NCBI GenBank assembly: GCA_948934525.1
Contig: CAQZSK010000007.1
Coordinates: 14,565 to 78,564, forward strand
Direction of reading: 5' to 3'
Source: an uncultured Clostridia bacterium
GTDB lineage: Bacteria > Bacillota > Clostridia > TANB77 > CAG-508
DNA length: 64,000 bases
In this document: piece by piece, positions 61,455 through 64,000 of the stretch
Layout of the letters: the number at the start of each line of letters is the position of its first letter
Numbering within the stretch: the stretch's first letter is position 1
The notes under the pieces: model-generated
The model's database searches: none
Seen by the model: only the letters and a program-made list of their open reading frames with translations
What the model was told of the DNA's origin: nothing
Position numbers and translations under genes: made by a program

Positions 61455-63866
61455 TTGAAAGCAAGTATTGAATGGTTAAAAGAATATTCAGATATTAATG
61501 TAACAGCTAAAGAACTAGGTGATATTTTAACAATGACTGGTTCAAAGGTAGAAACAGTAGAAGAACAAGGTGGAGATATTCAAAATGTAGTTGTAGGTAA
61601 GATTTTAGAAATTAAGCCACATATGGATTCTGACCACTTGGTAGTGACAAAAGTAGATTTAGGAAATGGAGAAATTGTGCAAATTGTAACAGGAGCAAAT
61701 AATATTCATGAAAATGACATTGTTCCTATTGCAAAAGATGGCTCTAAGTTACCTGGTGGAGTGGAAATAAAGAAAGGGCAACTAAGGTGTGTGGATTCTT
61801 GTGGAATGATGTGTTCTGTAGGAGAATTGGGATTAGATATTCATAATTATCCAGATCAAATTGAAAATGGTATAATGATTTTAAAACCAGAAACAGAAAA
61901 AGATTTAGGAAAAGATATTAAAGAAGTATTAGGATTAAATCAAACCATTATTGATTTTGAAATTACACCTAATAGACCAGATTGTTTATCTATTGAAGGA
62001 TTAGGAAGAGAAACAGCAGTATCTTTAAAGGAAACTTTTAAAAATCCACGTAAGAATTTAGAGGAAATGAAAGTACCAGATAAAGATAATATAGAAGGAT
62101 TAACAGTTAATATTGAAGCACCAGATCTTTGTTATAGATATATTGCAAGAGTTGTAAAAAATGTAAAAATTGGTCCTTCACCAGATTGGATGGTAAAAAG
62201 ATTAAATAGCTGCGGTGTGAGAAGTATTAATAATATTGTAGATATTACAAACTATGTAATGCTTGAATTAGGGCAACCAATGCATGCATTTGATATTAAT
62301 TCTATTGAAGGAAAACATATTACAGTAAGACGTGCGAAACAAAATGAGAAGATTATAACATTAGATGATCAAGAAAGACAATTAGATGAAAACATGCTTG
62401 TCATAGCTGATGAAAAAAAGCCAGTAGCTATTGCTGGTGTTATGGGTGGACAAAACTCAGAAATAGAAGAAGATACTCAAATGGTTGTATTTGAATCTGC
62501 TGTATTTTATGGAGGAAGTATTAGAAAAACAGCAAAAGCAGTTGGCTTAAGAACAGAAGCATCAGCACGTTATGAAAAAGGACTATCTCCTGAAAATGCA
62601 TTAAAAGTTGTTAATCGTGCAGTAGAATTAGTAGAACAATTAGGAGCAGGAGAAGCAGTAGAAGGGAAAGTGGATGTATATCCAACAAAACAAAAAGTAA
62701 ATCAGATTCCTTTACAAGTAGAAAGAATTAATCATTTACTTGGAATTCAGGCTACTAAAGAAGAGATGATAGATATTTTAGAAAAATTAGAAATAAAGGT
62801 AAAAAATGATGTTGTAATACCTCCATATTTCAGACAAGATGTAGAACAACTAGCAGATGTGGCAGAGGAAATATTAAGATTTCATGGCTATGATAAATTA
62901 GAAACAACTCTTATCAATAGTGAAACAACTTTAGGAGGAAGAAATAAAGAACAAACTATTCAAGATAAAGTAGCAGGGCTTTTAGTAAATCTTGGGTTAT
63001 CTGAGATTTGTACCTTTGGATTTATTAGCCAGAAGGATCTAGCAAAATGTAATGTTACAGAAGAAAATGAATATTTAAAAGAAGCGGTTCATATTCAAAA
63101 TCCATTAAGTGAAGATTATACCATAATGAAAACAACCTCTGTTCCAACTATGATGCAAATGCTTCAAAATAACAACAATTACAAAAATAAAGATGTAAGA
63201 TTGTTCGATGTTTCTAGGACATATCAAAATAAGAATACAGCAATTGAAAAGGGAGAACTACCTTTAGAAAATAATATTCTAACAATTGGAATGTATAGTG
63301 AAAGTGAAGACTTCTATACCTTAAAAGGATTAGTGGAAAATGTTTTAGAGGTGGCTGGAATGGCAAGATATGATGTAAGAAAAGAAACAAATAATAAAAT
63401 GTATCATCCAGGAAGATGTGCAAACATCAATGTAGGAAATGATATTGTGGCTACATTAGGGGAAGCTAATCCATTATTAACTAGAAATTATGATATTTCC
63501 CAAAGAATACTATTAGCAGAAATTAATTTAGATAAAATTGCAAAATATGCAAGAAGTAATAAAAAGTATGCACCAATTACTAAATTCCCAGCAGTAGAAA
63601 GAGATATTAGTATGCTAGTGGATGAGACTGTAGAAGTAGGAGAAATTGAAAAAATTATCCAAAAGAAAGCAAAGAAAACACTAGAAGAAGCAAAATTATT
63701 TGACATTTATAGAAATGAAAAATTAGGAGAAAATAAAAAGAGTGTTGCTTATAGCTTGAAATTTAGAGTATCAGATAGAACTTTAAAAGATGAGGAAATT
63801 AATAGCATTATGACGGAAATTATAGCGGAATTAGAAAAGAGTTTAGGTGCAGAGTTAAGAAAGTAA
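61455..63866 (+). CDS. pheT: Phenylalanine--tRNA ligase beta subunit
   Basis: 803 residues. N-terminal SIEWLKEYSDINVTAKELGD, EMAP/OB domain (VVGKILEIKPHMDSDHLVVT), B3/4 editing domain (INNIVDITNYVMLELGQPMH), B5 and class II-like core (LVNLGLSEICTFGFISQKDL), and C-terminal FDX-ACB domain (PAVERDISMLVDETVEVGEI). Start: TTG 61455 behind AAGGAGGA (61440-61447) gives the family-typical N-terminus; an in-frame ATG at 61428 would lie in the upstream repeat. Confidence 0.95.
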   Translation: MKASIEWLKEYSDINVTAKELGDILTMTGSKVETVEEQGGDIQNVVVGKILEIKPHMDSDHLVVTKVDLGNGEIVQIVTGANNIHENDIVPIAKDGSKLPGGVEIKKGQLRCVDSCGMMCSVGELGLDIHNYPDQIENGIMILKPETEKDLGKDIKEVLGLNQTIIDFEITPNRPDCLSIEGLGRETAVSLKETFKNPRKNLEEMKVPDKDNIEGLTVNIEAPDLCYRYIARVVKNVKIGPSPDWMVKRLNSCGVRSINNIVDITNYVMLELGQPMHAFDINSIEGKHITVRRAKQNEKIITLDDQERQLDENMLVIADEKKPVAIAGVMGGQNSEIEEDTQMVVFESAVFYGGSIRKTAKAVGLRTEASARYEKGLSPENALKVVNRAVELVEQLGAGEAVEGKVDVYPTKQKVNQIPLQVERINHLLGIQATKEEMIDILEKLEIKVKNDVVIPPYFRQDVEQLADVAEEILRFHGYDKLETTLINSETTLGGRNKEQTIQDKVAGLLVNLGLSEICTFGFISQKDLAKCNVTEENEYLKEAVHIQNPLSEDYTIMKTTSVPTMMQMLQNNNNYKNKDVRLFDVSRTYQNKNTAIEKGELPLENNILTIGMYSESEDFYTLKGLVENVLEVAGMARYDVRKETNNKMYHPGRCANINVGNDIVATLGEANPLLTRNYDISQRILLAEINLDKIAKYARSNKKYAPITKFPAVERDISMLVDETVEVGEIEKIIQKKAKKTLEEAKLFDIYRNEKLGENKKSVAYSLKFRVSDRTLKDEEINSIMTEIIAELEKSLGAELRK

Positions 63867-63879
63867 GGTATATATAGAC

Positions 63880-63916
63880 ACCAGTATAAGTAAATGACTG
63901 GTGTTCTTTTTATGGT
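63880..63916 (+). terminator. Terminator after pheT
   Basis: ACACCAGT / ACTGGTGT hairpin followed by TCTTTTTAT. The remaining 84 bases to the window end show no feature. Confidence 0.8.
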
Positions 63917-64000
63917 ATATTTAGAATATAAAAGTGACAAAAAACAGTTAAATGTAAAAGTAAATTCCACTTCTAACTGAATTTACTAGTTCAAGAGAAA

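Overview
The window is AT-rich Firmicute DNA, most likely from an uncultured gut-type member of the Clostridia (the lineage is inference). SigA/DnaG, AsnS, AspS, PheST and PrkC/PrpC are all low-GC Gram-positive in type. Sporulation is indicated by SpoIIID, YlbJ and a 25-codon SpoVM. There is no rRNA, phage block, insertion sequence or CRISPR array; one tRNA is present.

Layout. 3-12894 is a capsule/exopolysaccharide locus: a coiled-coil repeat protein, LCP ligase, initiating sugar-phosphate transferase, four glycosyltransferases, Wzy-like polymerase, pyruvyltransferase-family protein, Wzx flippase, and the CpsC/CpsD/CpsB tyrosine-phosphorylation module. 12940-15087 is a THF-riboswitch-controlled folate ECF transporter (S, A and T components). 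15174-20354 is a surface-display module: an XRE repressor diverges across a promoter with three palindromic operators from a sortase, an LPXTG-anchored cohesin protein and a 1076-residue dockerin protein. 20501-25601 holds dut, a CarD regulator, dnaG and sigA. 25686-34843 holds tRNA-Met(CAT), ylbJ, a Mg2+ P-type ATPase, spoIIID, mfd and a frameshifted TrmH-family methyltransferase.

34882-43489 is the accessory heart of the window: a diversity-generating retroelement (DGR). It comprises an Avd-like protein, a reverse transcriptase with the DGR IGxxxSQ signature, a secreted target with a GC-rich C-terminal variable region, an orphan copy of that variable region without its gene, and pilin-like proteins carrying FGE/C-type-lectin-like C-termini. 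A paralogous pilin-FGE gene lies 20 kb away (58305-59600). I could not find the template repeat in the window.

43610-63866 is mostly housekeeping: aspS, rlmN-prpC-prkC-rpe (rsgA not seen), a bactofilin-like membrane protein, nth, spoVM, rpmB, tcdA, ruvA (no ruvB beside it), rarA, an SPFH/NfeD pair and a T-box-controlled pheST. Short REP-like palindromes (GGGGAC-type) are scattered between genes; one supplies the stop codon of ruvA.

The surface genes form a theme: capsule, sortase-anchored cohesin-dockerin display, and retroelement-diversified pilin/lectin proteins all build or vary the cell envelope.
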